In this document: positions 1-7,426 of the stretch, piece after piece
Layout of the letters: each line of letters begins with the position of its first letter
How positions within the stretch are numbered: the stretch's first letter is position 1
From: CADDYX01 sp045809925
GTDB lineage: Bacteria; Verrucomicrobiota; Verrucomicrobiia; Chthoniobacterales; UBA10450
NCBI GenBank assembly: GCA_045809925.1
Contig: JBJMWX010000059.1
Span: 1 to 22,270 of the forward strand
Direction of reading: 5' to 3'
DNA: 22,270 nt
Translations under genes and position numbers: made by a program
The notes under the pieces: generated by a model
Database searches by the model: none
Seen by the model: only the letters and a program-made list of their open reading frames with translations
Told to the model about the DNA's origin: nothing

Positions 1-785
1 CCAACGTGCAAATCCACGTAAAAGGCGAGGCCCATTTTGCGCACGAGACACTTCTCGGTCTCGATCACACCTGGCACAGCAGCCGCGGCACGTGCCACCT
101 GTTCCACGATTTCGCCCCGCGGCGCGGTGTCCATCAGCTCGTGCAGCGCCGGTTTAAGGATCCAAAATCCGTTTGCTGCAATTACCGCGCAGGCGAAGAG
201 CGCCGCCCAATCGTCTGCGCTCTCCCATCCGCGTCCGCCGATCAACGCGACAGATATACCAATAAAAGCGGCTGCGGAGGTGAGCGCATCACTCCGATGA
301 TGCCACGCGTCCGTTTGCACCGCCGTGCTCTCCACTTTCCGGCCGACACGGACGACAGCGCGGTAGAGAAATTCCTTCACAAAAATGACGACGATCAGAA
401 CGACGAGCGTGAAAGGCGCGGGCGCGTGATGTGGCACAAGAATCTCGCGCACGCTCTGGAGCGCGAGACCGATGGCTGCCGCGATGACCCCGAGCGCGAC
501 GACAATCGCCGCCACCGGTTCGGCCTTGCCGTGACCGTAGGGATGCGTTTCATCGGGCGGACGAGCGGCAAATTTCAAGCCGCCCCAGATGACAACCGAT
601 CCGGCGATATCGAGTGCCGACTCAATACCGTCCGCAATCAAGACGTAGGCATTGCCAACCAGTCCGGCCGCGATTTTCGCGCTCGCCAGCGCGATGTTCA
701 CAACCATCCCGAGCAAGGCCAGGCGCGCGCCGCTTTGCAAATTGCCGGCGCCAAGCTTCGATGTAGGCTCAGCCGCCGTTTTCAT
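1..785 (-). CDS. Cation diffusion facilitator (CDF) family metal efflux transporter, partial (C-terminus off the window)
   Basis: About 261 residues are visible on the minus strand, starting at the ATG whose complement lies at 783-785; the reading frame has no stop before the window edge. CDF proteins are inner-membrane metal/proton antiporters for Zn, Fe, Cd or Mn. Visible hallmarks are a hydrophobic segment at residues 21-44, then E55 and D59 in ESALD (the TM2 metal site), the HPYGHGKAE signature at 81-89, further hydrophobic segments near 91-110 and 125-136, and H162/D166 in HHRSD (the TM5 metal site). The four-ligand site is therefore complete, with Glu in place of one Asp of E. coli YiiP. 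The C-terminal cytoplasmic domain has begun where the sequence ends. The start codon is 2 bp from the start of the divergent dehydrogenase, so the promoter must lie inside a neighbouring reading frame. The transported metal cannot be inferred. Confidence 0.9.
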   Translation of the reverse strand, partial: MKTAAEPTSKLGAGNLQSGARLALLGMVVNIALASAKIAAGLVGNAYVLIADGIESALDIAGSVVIWGGLKFAARPPDETHPYGHGKAEPVAAIVVALGVIAAAIGLALQSVREILVPHHAPAPFTLVVLIVVIFVKEFLYRAVVRVGRKVESTAVQTDAWHHRSDALTSAAAFIGISVALIGGRGWESADDWAALFACAVIAANGFWILKPALHELMDTAPRGEIVEQVARAAAAVPGVIETEKCLVRKMGLAFYVDLHV

Positions 786-787
786 CG

Positions 788-1783
788 ATGAGCAAGACTG
801 TTACCGCTGCCATCTACGAAACGCACGGAATTCCAGCGCACGTTCTTCGTCTCGTTGAACAGGAATGGCCGCGCGCCCGCGCAGATGAAGTTGTCGTGCA
901 GATGCTGGCCGCGCCAGTCAACCCCGCCGATCTGAACGCGATCGAGGGCAAGTACCCGGTCAGGCCGCCGCTGCCTGCCACGCCGGGAATGGAAGGGGCC
1001 GGCCTCATCGCGCAAGTCGGTAGAAGTGTGAAGCACATCGGCGTTGGGCAGCTCGTGTTACTGCCGCACAACTTCGGCACTTGGCGCCAGGCGGCGGCAG
1101 TCCGCGCCGACGCGGTGGTTCCGGTTCCGGAAGGGATCGATGCCATCCAGGCTGCGATGGTGAAAATCAATCCGATCACTGCCTGGCGAATGTTGCACGA
1201 TTTCGTGAAGCTCGAGCCCGGTGGCTGGCTGATCCAGAATGCGGCGAACTCCGGCGCCGGCCGCGCTGTGATCCAGATCGCGAAGGAACTTGGCTGGAAG
1301 ACGGTGAATGTCGTCCGGCGTGCGGAATTGATCGAGGAATTGCGCGCCGAAGGGGCAGACATTGTCGTGGTCGACGGCGAGGAATTGCGCGACGCCGTCA
1401 AGGAACAGACGAGTGGCGCACCGATTCGGCTCGCTCTGAATGCCGTGGGGGGCGACAACGCGCTGCGCGTCGCCGGCACGCTCGCATCAGACGCGACGAT
1501 GGTGACCTACGGCGCGATGAGCTTGCAGCCGATGAAAATTCCGAACGGCATGCTGATTTTCAAGAACCTCTGTTTTACCGGCTTCTGGGTGAACAAATGG
1601 TATGACGCCGCGACAGCTGAGCAGCGCGCGCAAACATTCAAACCGTTGTTCGACATGGCGAGGCGCGGTTTATTGCGCAGCAAAGTGGAGAAAACCTATC
1701 CGCTCGCCGAAGTGCGCGAGGCGGTGGCTGACGCGGCGCGTGGGATGCGCGGTGGCAAGGTGATGCTCGATCTGCGCTCGTGA
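788..1783 (+). CDS. MECR-like zinc-free medium-chain reductase (2-enoyl thioester reductase / quinone oxidoreductase family)
   Basis: 331 residues, the usual length for this family. The N-terminal GroES-like fold carries NPADLNAIEGKY (residues 45-56); Y56 sits where the catalytic Tyr of MECR/Etr1-type enoyl reductases lies. GTWRQ follows at 97-101, then the nucleotide-binding region QNAANSGAGRAVIQIAKELG (150-169) and NVVRR (174-178), which is typical of NADPH-using members. No structural-zinc cysteine cluster is visible, so a zinc alcohol dehydrogenase is unlikely. The likely reaction is NADPH-dependent reduction of a 2-enoyl thioester, but quinone reductase is the alternative. The start is supported by the standard AAIYETHG opening. 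No Shine-Dalgarno is visible. It overlaps the next gene by 4 bp (GTGA), so the two are probably one transcript. Confidence 0.85.
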   Translation: MSKTVTAAIYETHGIPAHVLRLVEQEWPRARADEVVVQMLAAPVNPADLNAIEGKYPVRPPLPATPGMEGAGLIAQVGRSVKHIGVGQLVLLPHNFGTWRQAAAVRADAVVPVPEGIDAIQAAMVKINPITAWRMLHDFVKLEPGGWLIQNAANSGAGRAVIQIAKELGWKTVNVVRRAELIEELRAEGADIVVVDGEELRDAVKEQTSGAPIRLALNAVGGDNALRVAGTLASDATMVTYGAMSLQPMKIPNGMLIFKNLCFTGFWVNKWYDAATAEQRAQTFKPLFDMARRGLLRSKVEKTYPLAEVREAVADAARGMRGGKVMLDLRS

Positions 1784-2949
1784 CCGTCGTTATTGTCGGC
1801 GCCGGAATCAACGGGCTGTGCGCTGCACTCGAAATGCGGCGACGCGGCTACGACGTTACAGTCGTTGATCCAGGTCCGCTGCCGCATCCGCTCGCCGCCT
1901 CGACCGACATTAGCAAGGCAATCCGCGCAGCCTACGGAGCGGACGAGATCTACACCGAGCTGGCGGAACGGGCGATTCCGCTCTGGCGGGAGTGGAACAT
2001 TCAGCTCGGCGGCGACCTATACCACGAAAGCGGTTGCCTGTTTGTAAAGCAAGGGGCGCTCGCGCCCGGAGAGTACGAATTCGAGAGCATCAAACTCCTC
2101 GCGGCACGCGGGCATCGGATCGAGCAGGTCGACGCTGCACAGATGCGCCTACGTTTTCCCGCCTGGAACACCGACCGTGACTGGCATGGGCTCTTCGCTC
2201 CCGACGGTGGATATGCCGAGAGCAGCCGCGTCGTCGCCGCGCTCGCGGAGCGCGCTGTTGGAGCGGGTGTGCGTCTACGGGAAAGCACCAGGTTCGTGCG
2301 GCTCGATGAAAACGGAAAGCGCGTGCGCGGCGTCGTTCTGGCAACCGGCGATGCGCTTGCCGCGGATCACGTGATCGTCGCCGCGGGAGCGTGGACCCCG
2401 TCCTTGCTGCCCTTCACCCGTATCTATTTCCGAGCAACCGGCCAGCCGGTATTCCATCTGCGTCCAGCCCAGCCGGCCCTCTTCGCGCCGGAACGTTTCC
2501 CAATGTTCGGTGCGGATATTTCCACGAGTGGCTACTACGGATTTCCACTGAACCGCGAAGGCGTCGTGAAAATCGGGAAGCACGGCGCCGGACGCGAGAT
2601 GTCGCCCGACTCAGCCGAGCGCGTTGTGACGGCTGAAGAAGAGAATGAAATGCGCGGCTTCGTCGCCTCAACCTTTCCGCCGCTGGCCGATGCGGCCCTC
2701 GTCTTTACCCGCTTGTGCATGTACTGCGATACGCCGGACGGGGACTTCTGGATCGCAGCCGATCCGGAACGGCCCGGCCTTACGATCGCCGCCGGCGACA
2801 ACGGGCACGGCTTTAAATTCGCGCCGGTCCTCGGCGAACTAATCGCGGACGCAGCCGAAGAGAAGCCGAATCGGATGCTGGAGCGATTCCGCTGGCGCCC
2901 CGGGGTGCGCGCCGGCGCTCACAAGGAAGCTGCGCGAGCCAGGTCCTAG
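1780..2949 (+). CDS. FAD-dependent amine oxidase of the monomeric sarcosine oxidase (DAO) family
   Basis: 389 residues starting at a GTG that overlaps the TGA of the upstream gene. The N-terminus is a classic FAD Rossmann motif, VVIVGAGINGLCAALEMRR, closed by the acidic residue of VTVVD. STDISKAIRAAYG (41-53) follows, matching the second flavin-contact segment of MSOX-type enzymes. Near the C-terminus, RLCMYCDTPDGDFWI places C313 at the position of the cysteine that covalently holds FAD in monomeric sarcosine oxidase, and GDNGHGFKF (339-347) is the family's flavin-binding motif. The likely reaction is oxidation of a secondary amine or N-methyl amino acid with release of H2O2. The substrate is not predictable from sequence alone. 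Its stop codon overlaps that of the convergent jag gene. Confidence 0.85.
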   Translation: MTVVIVGAGINGLCAALEMRRRGYDVTVVDPGPLPHPLAASTDISKAIRAAYGADEIYTELAERAIPLWREWNIQLGGDLYHESGCLFVKQGALAPGEYEFESIKLLAARGHRIEQVDAAQMRLRFPAWNTDRDWHGLFAPDGGYAESSRVVAALAERAVGAGVRLRESTRFVRLDENGKRVRGVVLATGDALAADHVIVAAGAWTPSLLPFTRIYFRATGQPVFHLRPAQPALFAPERFPMFGADISTSGYYGFPLNREGVVKIGKHGAGREMSPDSAERVVTAEEENEMRGFVASTFPPLADAALVFTRLCMYCDTPDGDFWIAADPERPGLTIAAGDNGHGFKFAPVLGELIADAAEEKPNRMLERFRWRPGVRAGAHKEAARARS

Positions 2950-3428
2950 CTGTTTGCCGGTTGTTGCGGCGCCGGCTCCCGCCTTGGCTGACGCTTGAGG
3001 AGCGTGATCTGTTTGATTCGCGCCGAATCGTTCGGGCTCCAGGTCGCCACGTCCGGATCATCCTTGAAGGCGTTATGCACGATCCGTCGCTCGTACGAAT
3101 TCATCGGCTCGAGCTGCAAGGATCGGCCGGTAATGCGAACACGTTCCGCCAGTTCGCGCACCTTCTGCACGATGCGATCTTCACGCATCGATCGATAAAG
3201 CTCGCAATCCACGATCACTTTCGGCGCATCCTTGTCTTTCGCCTGGATAAGCCGATTGAGCAGAAACTGAATCGCCTCGAGCGTCTCGCCGTCACGGCCG
3301 ATGATCCGCTTGCTCTCTTCGGTGTAAATCTGGAGAACGAGATTGCCGTTCTCGTTCTGCTCCTCCTGGATTTCTACGACAAAACCGAGGTAGCCGAGTA
3401 TCGTGTCGAGTAATTCCTTCGGGGTCAT
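2946..3428 (-). CDS. jag: Jag/KhpB-type RNA-binding protein (KH + R3H domains), short form
   Basis: 160 residues. A type II KH domain occupies roughly residues 28-103, with IIGRDGETLEAIQFLLNR giving the GxxG-like loop at G44-G47. An R3H domain follows at about 108-145 (MNSYERRIVHNAF, then WSPNDSARIKQI) with the R-x3-H signature R114...H118. The N-terminal Jag_N region found in Bacillus SpoIIIJ-associated proteins is absent, so this is the short form. The protein is cytoplasmic and binds RNA; homologues are linked to YidC-dependent membrane biogenesis, cell-wall control and sRNA binding. Its ATG overlaps the yidC TGA (ATGA), showing translational coupling at the end of the rnpA-yidD-yidC-jag operon. 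Confidence 0.92.
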   Translation of the reverse strand: MTPKELLDTILGYLGFVVEIQEEQNENGNLVLQIYTEESKRIIGRDGETLEAIQFLLNRLIQAKDKDAPKVIVDCELYRSMREDRIVQKVRELAERVRITGRSLQLEPMNSYERRIVHNAFKDDPDVATWSPNDSARIKQITLLKRQPRREPAPQQPANS

Positions 3429-5164
3429 CGTTTCCTCCGCTGTTTTCCTGGCGGCTGCACCTTCTCAAGCGCCGGCACTGGCTGGCGTTGATTAAGCCAC
3501 AGCTGCAGGATCGTGAACAGGTTCTGAATTGTATAATACAAGGCCAGCGCAGCCGCAAAGTTGTAGCAGAAAAACAGAAAGATCAGCGGCATGAACATCG
3601 CAATCCGGCGCTGGGTCGGGTCGCCGCTCTTCGGCGTCATCTGGAAGAGCCAGAGCTGCGTCGCGCCCATCAGGAGCGGCAGGACGTTGACCGGCCAGCC
3701 GAGCATCGGCAGATGGGCGACGGTATCCGGCTGCGACAAGTCTTTTACCCAGAGAAATGAGGCGTTCCGCAGCTCAACTGCCTGTCGCAGCATGGTAAAG
3801 AGGCCGAAGAAAATCGGAATTTGAATGACCATCGGCAGGCAGCCGCCGACCGGATTAATTCCGTACTGCTTGTAGAGCTTCATCAGCTCCTGGTTCATGC
3901 GCGTCGGATCGTCCTTGTACTTCTCGCGCAGCTCCTGCATCTTGGGATTGAGCGCCTGCATCTGGCGCATTGAGCGATTCGCTTTGTTCTGCAACGGCCA
4001 AAGCACAAGCTTGATAATGGTGGTCAACGCGAGAATCGCGGCGGCGTAATTGCCGAGGACGCTGTGGAGAAAATTGAGGAAATTCAGCAGCGCCTGGCAG
4101 ATCAGTTTGAACATGCCGAAATTCATGATCTCGGCTTCGTTGTGCTCCAGCTTGGCCAACCGCTGGTAAATCTTCGGCCCGATGTAGAGCTGGAATTTTG
4201 CCGTCGCGTTTTGCCCCGGCTGTAACTGCACCGGCGGCATCCGCAGCGCACCTTCGATCGCGTAAATCGGTGCCGTACTTGACTGCTTCGAATCGAAACG
4301 GCTGCCCTCGATCTCCGTCCCTTTCACGGTCAAGGGCGTGACGATTGTGGCGAAGAACTGGCTCGTGACCGCTGCCCAATCCGCGCCGCCTTTCGGCGTC
4401 TCGCGATAGAACTGCTGTGCATCCCGGCGTTTCAATCCAACGATCGGCACGGTCTGCTCGGAGAACCAATTCACGTCAACCTGCTTCAGAGTTCCGTTCA
4501 CCGACCAGGCCAGCGCGGTGAATGCGCTCCAATCGTTGACATGCATCGGCCGCGCCGATCCGAGCGTCACGAAATAGCCCGGATCGTTGTACTGCTGGGC
4601 GCCGTCATTCCGAATGTCAACGTCGAGCCGGAGCAGGAAATTGTCTTTTTTCTCCGCCGGTGGCGGGATGAAGAAATGCTTGGTCGTGACGACTCCTTCC
4701 GGCGCTTTCCGCTCGTACACGACCGAGCCGTCCGGCTCAGCGGTGGGAACGAATTCATCCAGCGCGATTGCGGCGGGGTCCTGGACGAGGGCGGCGATCG
4801 GCGTGCGCGCGGCGGGGTTCATCACGACGCGCTGATCCTTTTCGGCTGCATGGTTGAGCAGGACGACGTCGCTGACAGCGCCGCCGCGATTCGTCAGGTG
4901 AACTTCGAAATCGGTGTTGCGCAGCGTCTCGCGCTTTTCCGCAAATTCAGCCGCCGCAGCAGGGCTCGGAGTCGCGCTCGCGACCGGCGAACCGGCGACG
5001 ACGGGATTCGGTGTAGCGTCCGGTGATTGAGACGGACTAGCCGCTGCCGGGCTCGACTTTCCGATCACGGGCCGCGGCGGCGGCGCGTGCGACGTGACGT
5101 AGACTTGCCAGCCGACCAGCGCGAGAACGCAAAGCGTAACGGCAATCCATGCGGTTCGGTCCAT
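3425..5164 (-). CDS. yidC: Membrane protein insertase YidC (Gram-negative form)
   Basis: 579 residues. An N-terminal membrane anchor (about residues 5-25) is followed by a Pro/Ser/Ala-rich linker (28-72), then a long periplasmic beta domain (about 80-340), which marks the didermic form. The conserved insertase core covers about 350-560, with helices near 350-390, 436-460, 490-508 and 522-555. It includes NPKMQELREKY (406-416), the cytoplasmic coiled hairpin, INPVGGCLPMVIQIPIFFGL (436-455) and VELRNASFLWVKDLS. At the groove position occupied by Arg in E. coli, the sequence reads TIIKLVLWP, so a Lys (K385) supplies the positive charge. YidC inserts and folds inner-membrane proteins alone or with SecYEG. 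It lies 17 bp after yidD and overlaps jag by 4 bp. Confidence 0.97.
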   Translation of the reverse strand: MDRTAWIAVTLCVLALVGWQVYVTSHAPPPRPVIGKSSPAAASPSQSPDATPNPVVAGSPVASATPSPAAAAEFAEKRETLRNTDFEVHLTNRGGAVSDVVLLNHAAEKDQRVVMNPAARTPIAALVQDPAAIALDEFVPTAEPDGSVVYERKAPEGVVTTKHFFIPPPAEKKDNFLLRLDVDIRNDGAQQYNDPGYFVTLGSARPMHVNDWSAFTALAWSVNGTLKQVDVNWFSEQTVPIVGLKRRDAQQFYRETPKGGADWAAVTSQFFATIVTPLTVKGTEIEGSRFDSKQSSTAPIYAIEGALRMPPVQLQPGQNATAKFQLYIGPKIYQRLAKLEHNEAEIMNFGMFKLICQALLNFLNFLHSVLGNYAAAILALTTIIKLVLWPLQNKANRSMRQMQALNPKMQELREKYKDDPTRMNQELMKLYKQYGINPVGGCLPMVIQIPIFFGLFTMLRQAVELRNASFLWVKDLSQPDTVAHLPMLGWPVNVLPLLMGATQLWLFQMTPKSGDPTQRRIAMFMPLIFLFFCYNFAAALALYYTIQNLFTILQLWLNQRQPVPALEKVQPPGKQRRKR

Positions 5165-5181
5165 GAGCGGCGATCGATCGG

Positions 5182-5445
5182 CTATTCACAAACAGCGCGC
5201 CCCACTGGCGTACTGATATCAGGCACCGGATCGTGCCCCTGTCCGCCCCAGGGATGACAGCGCCCGAGCCGGCGCAGACCGAGCCAGCTGCCCCGCAGAA
5301 CACCGTGCTTTTCCACTGCCTCGAGAAAATAGGCGGAACAGGTGGGATGAAATCGGCAGCCGGTCGCCGGCCCGCCGAGAAACGAGAGCACGGGCGAGAG
5401 CAATATTTGGTAGGCGCGGACAAATCCGCGCACGAGGAGGCGCAT
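5182..5445 (-). CDS. yidD: Membrane protein insertion efficiency factor YidD
   Basis: 87 residues from the ATG that shares its A with the rnpA stop codon (TGATG). An in-frame ATG 14 codons upstream also exists but would overlap rnpA by 43 bp, and the family normally begins at this Met. Diagnostic motifs are VRAYQILLSPVL (residues 9-20), CRFHPTCSAYFLEAVEKHG (30-48) and the C-terminal cluster RCHPWGGQGHDPVP, including the conserved cysteines. YidD is a small peripheral inner-membrane protein that assists Sec/YidC insertion. Its position between rnpA and yidC is the standard bacterial order. Confidence 0.95.
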   Translation of the reverse strand: MRLLVRGFVRAYQILLSPVLSFLGGPATGCRFHPTCSAYFLEAVEKHGVLRGSWLGLRRLGRCHPWGGQGHDPVPDISTPVGRAVCE

Positions 5446-5819
5446 CAGGGCGCTAGGATAGAAGCGCGCTTCGCGAGGCGCAACCACTCAGCTTCCAGTT
5501 CGGAGTAGCGCGCCCCGGCTGCCGCCCCGTGAGCGATTGTCACGATCAAGATTCCTCTCCTGATCTCGTGCTGATGCAGCCGCACGATCTCCCGCAGCCG
5601 CCGTCGCACGCGATTGCGGACTACCGCGCCACCGACACGTCGTGAGGTGACAAAACCGGCCTTCGCCTGTTCCACGTCCTCGCTCGGCAGCAGACCAATA
5701 GTCATGAACTTCCCACGCCATGAATTCCCCTCGGTCCGGACACGTCGAAATTCACTGTCGGCGCAGACCCGTCGCTTCCGAGGAAAGATGTGCCGCCGAC
5801 CGGGCGATTCGTTAGGCAT
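5445..5819 (-). CDS. rnpA: Ribonuclease P protein component
   Basis: 124 residues from the ATG complementary to 5817-5819. A more distant ATG at 5855 would add 12 residues unlike the family and would swallow a hairpin. RnpA binds the RNase P RNA and improves cleavage of pre-tRNA 5' leaders. Evidence is the basic N-terminus (PRKRRV), the central AKAGFVTSRRVGGAVVRNR with the RNR-type helix VRNRVRRRLREIVR (residues 67-80), and the terminal IVTIAHG strand. It starts the rnpA-yidD-yidC-jag cluster and overlaps yidD by one base. Unusually, rpmH (ribosomal protein L34), normally directly upstream, is missing: only a 65-bp gap and a lipoprotein gene lie there. Confidence 0.94.
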   Translation of the reverse strand: MPNESPGRRHIFPRKRRVCADSEFRRVRTEGNSWRGKFMTIGLLPSEDVEQAKAGFVTSRRVGGAVVRNRVRRRLREIVRLHQHEIRRGILIVTIAHGAAAGARYSELEAEWLRLAKRASILAP

Positions 5820-5828
5820 CAGTACAGC

Positions 5829-5865
5829 AAAAATCTTCCCGCAGCTTAATGCCACGGGAAGATTT
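5829..5865 (-). terminator. Terminator-like hairpin between the lipoprotein gene and rnpA
   Basis: On the plus strand AAATCTTCCCG (5831-5841) is matched perfectly by CGGGAAGATTT (5855-5865), an 11-bp stem with a 13-nt loop. Read on the minus strand the stem ends in five T residues (5833-5829), three of which also pair in the stem, so the free U tract is short. It lies 19 bp after the lipoprotein stop and its far end is 9 bp before the rnpA start codon. It fits an intrinsic terminator of the lipoprotein transcript, or a 5' leader hairpin of the rnpA operon. Confidence 0.6.
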
Positions 5866-5884
5866 CGCTAAGAAACCCGCTCGG

Positions 5885-6151
5885 TTACTTCGACGGAGTC
5901 GCGCTGGTCGAGCTCGTCGTCGTCTCAGTCGTCGAGCTGCTGCCGGATGACGGCGAAGCGCTCGACGTAGTCGTGCTCGTGTCCTTCGTCGTGCTCGTGC
6001 TGCTCGATGAGCTGCTGCCGCCCGCCGGGCTCGTCTTGTCGATGACGGTTGTGTTGCTGCTGCTCTTGTCGGGCGGAGTGACCGTTTCAGATTTTTGCTC
6101 GCACGCCGCGAGGAGCGCCGCGCTTGCCAGAATGCAGATATATTTCTTCAT
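5885..6151 (-). CDS. Small Ser/Thr-rich lipoprotein, function unknown
   Basis: 88 residues from the ATG complementary to 6149-6151, chosen because it gives a textbook lipoprotein signal: MKKYICILASAALLAAC, with a LAAC lipobox and lipidated Cys at residue 17. An in-frame ATG 11 codons earlier would spoil the signal. The mature part is almost entirely Ser, Thr, Pro and charged residues with runs of Ser and Thr, so it is expected to be an unstructured, surface- or periplasm-exposed tether with no catalytic domain. At DNA level the tract is made of repeated GTC/GTG/CTC-type triplets. A terminator-like hairpin follows. No function can be assigned. Confidence 0.7.
   Translation of the reverse strand: MKKYICILASAALLAACEQKSETVTPPDKSSSNTTVIDKTSPAGGSSSSSSTSTTKDTSTTTSSASPSSGSSSTTETTTSSTSATPSK
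5888..6070. repeat. Low-complexity triplet tract encoding the Ser/Thr-rich lipoprotein tail
   Basis: Degenerate repetition of cgt/cgc/ctc-type triplets (for example gtcgtgctcgtg) on the plus strand, reading as Ser/Thr codons on the minus strand. It is a likely site of length variation between strains, but the repeats are imperfect and I see no fixed repeat unit. Confidence 0.5.
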
Positions 6152-6229
6152 AGGTTTTGGATGCAGTTGCCCATATTGGGTCAATGCTTGAATCGGAGCA
6201 AGGCTTACGTGCGGTCTTGCGCGAATTGC

Positions 6230-7327
6230 CTAAAAAGCGGGTTCGAACTTCAAGCCGTGGGCGTCGGCTACCGCCTGGATTGTTAGGCGGCCCTCCCGCG
6301 TATTGATGCCGCCGGCGAGGGACGGCTGTTTCTTGCACGCGCCTTCCAACCCGAGATTGGCGAGCAGCTCGACGTAGCGCGAGGTCACATTGGTGAGCGC
6401 CTGCGTCGCGGTCCGCGCATAGGCTGCCGGCATGTTTGCCACGCAGTAATGGATCACGTTTTCCTCCACGTAAATCGGGTCGAAGTGCGTGGTAGCGTGC
6501 GATGTTTCAGCGCAGCCACCTTGGTCGATCGAGATGTCTACGAACACGCTGCCCGGTTTCATCCGTCGCAGCATCTCGCGTGTGATCAGCTTCGGAGCTT
6601 TGGCGCCGGGAAGCAGGATCGCACCGATGAGGAGATCGGTCGTCGGCATCAGCTCCATCAGGTTCGCCTCGTTGGAAAAGATGGTTGAGGCGTGACCCAT
6701 GGTCAGGTCAAGAAAACGCAGGCGCTCGAGGTCGATGTCGAGAATCCGCACATCAGCGCCCAGACCGACGGCCATGCGCGCGGCATTCACGCCGGAAGTG
6801 CCGCCGCCGAGAATAACAACGCGGCCCGGCGAGACACCGGGCACCCCGCCTAACAACACACCGCTGCCACCGTTGTGTTTCGCAAGATAATAGGCGCCCA
6901 TGACCGTCGACATCCGACCTGCGATCTCGCTCATCGGTTCGAGTAGCGGCAGTTTATTGCCGACCTGAATCGTCTCGTAGGCAACACCGGTCACGCCGGA
7001 TGTAAGCAGCGCGTCAGTCAGCGGCTTGCTCGCGGCAAGATGCAGATAGGTGAAAAGAATCTGCCCTTTACGGAGCAGGCCGTACTCGGCCGGGAGCGGC
7101 TCTTTCACCTTTACGATCATGTCGGCGCGACGAAACAAATCACCCGCGTCGTCGACGATCTCCGCGCCCACCTTGGTATACATCTCGTCGGGATAACCCG
7201 AGCCGACGCCGGCGTTTTTCTGCACCAGCACGGTGTGGCCGCGTTTGGTTAAAGCGGCAGCGGTCACCGGCAGCAAGCCGACGCGGTTCTCCTGTTCCTT
7301 TATTTCTTTTGGAACGCCGATGATCAT
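6230..7327 (-). CDS. ald: Alanine dehydrogenase
   Basis: 365 residues from the ATG giving the standard opening MIIGVPKEIKEQENRVG; an in-frame TTG two codons upstream is not needed. The enzyme interconverts L-alanine and pyruvate + NH3 with NAD(H). Active-site residues fall on the family numbering: R15, K75 in VKVKEP and H96 in TYLHLA, with D268 in SIDQGG as the equivalent of the third catalytic residue. The NAD-binding Rossmann motif is VILGGGTSGVNAARMA (171-186), with D198 ending the second strand (RILDID). It lies 78 bp upstream of the lipoprotein gene. Together with glnA/glnB elsewhere in the window it belongs to ammonium/amino-acid metabolism, but the genes are not linked. Confidence 0.95.
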   Translation of the reverse strand: MIIGVPKEIKEQENRVGLLPVTAAALTKRGHTVLVQKNAGVGSGYPDEMYTKVGAEIVDDAGDLFRRADMIVKVKEPLPAEYGLLRKGQILFTYLHLAASKPLTDALLTSGVTGVAYETIQVGNKLPLLEPMSEIAGRMSTVMGAYYLAKHNGGSGVLLGGVPGVSPGRVVILGGGTSGVNAARMAVGLGADVRILDIDLERLRFLDLTMGHASTIFSNEANLMELMPTTDLLIGAILLPGAKAPKLITREMLRRMKPGSVFVDISIDQGGCAETSHATTHFDPIYVEENVIHYCVANMPAAYARTATQALTNVTSRYVELLANLGLEGACKKQPSLAGGINTREGRLTIQAVADAHGLKFEPAF

Positions 7328-7391
7328 AAGCAAAAACGAGGGCTGATAGGTGGGTAAGCGATGAACGGAAAGCAGCCGAGTTCGAGCGGAG

Positions 7392-7426
7392 CCTGACTCC
7401 TCACTCCTGGATCGTCACTCGTCACT
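7392..7426. repeat. Five tandem 7-bp repeats between algH and ald
   Basis: Plus-strand units are CCTGACT, CCTCACT, CCTGGAT, CGTCACT, CGTCACT; on the minus strand they read AGTGACG twice, ATCCAGG, AGTGAGG and AGTCAGG. The array starts at the first base of the algH stop codon and lies in the 98-bp gap before ald. Function unknown. It could be an iteron-like protein site or a dispersed short repeat family. Confidence 0.6.

Noticed and set aside
6..791. 261-codon plus-strand ORF at the left edge
   Set aside because: It is antisense to a clear CDF transporter with all family motifs; its translation is Arg/His/Asp-rich and unlike any protein, a high-GC shadow.
5820..5884. Missing rpmH searched for upstream of rnpA
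   Set aside because: Only 65 bp are available, less than the roughly 135 bp needed for L34, and no L34-like residues appear.
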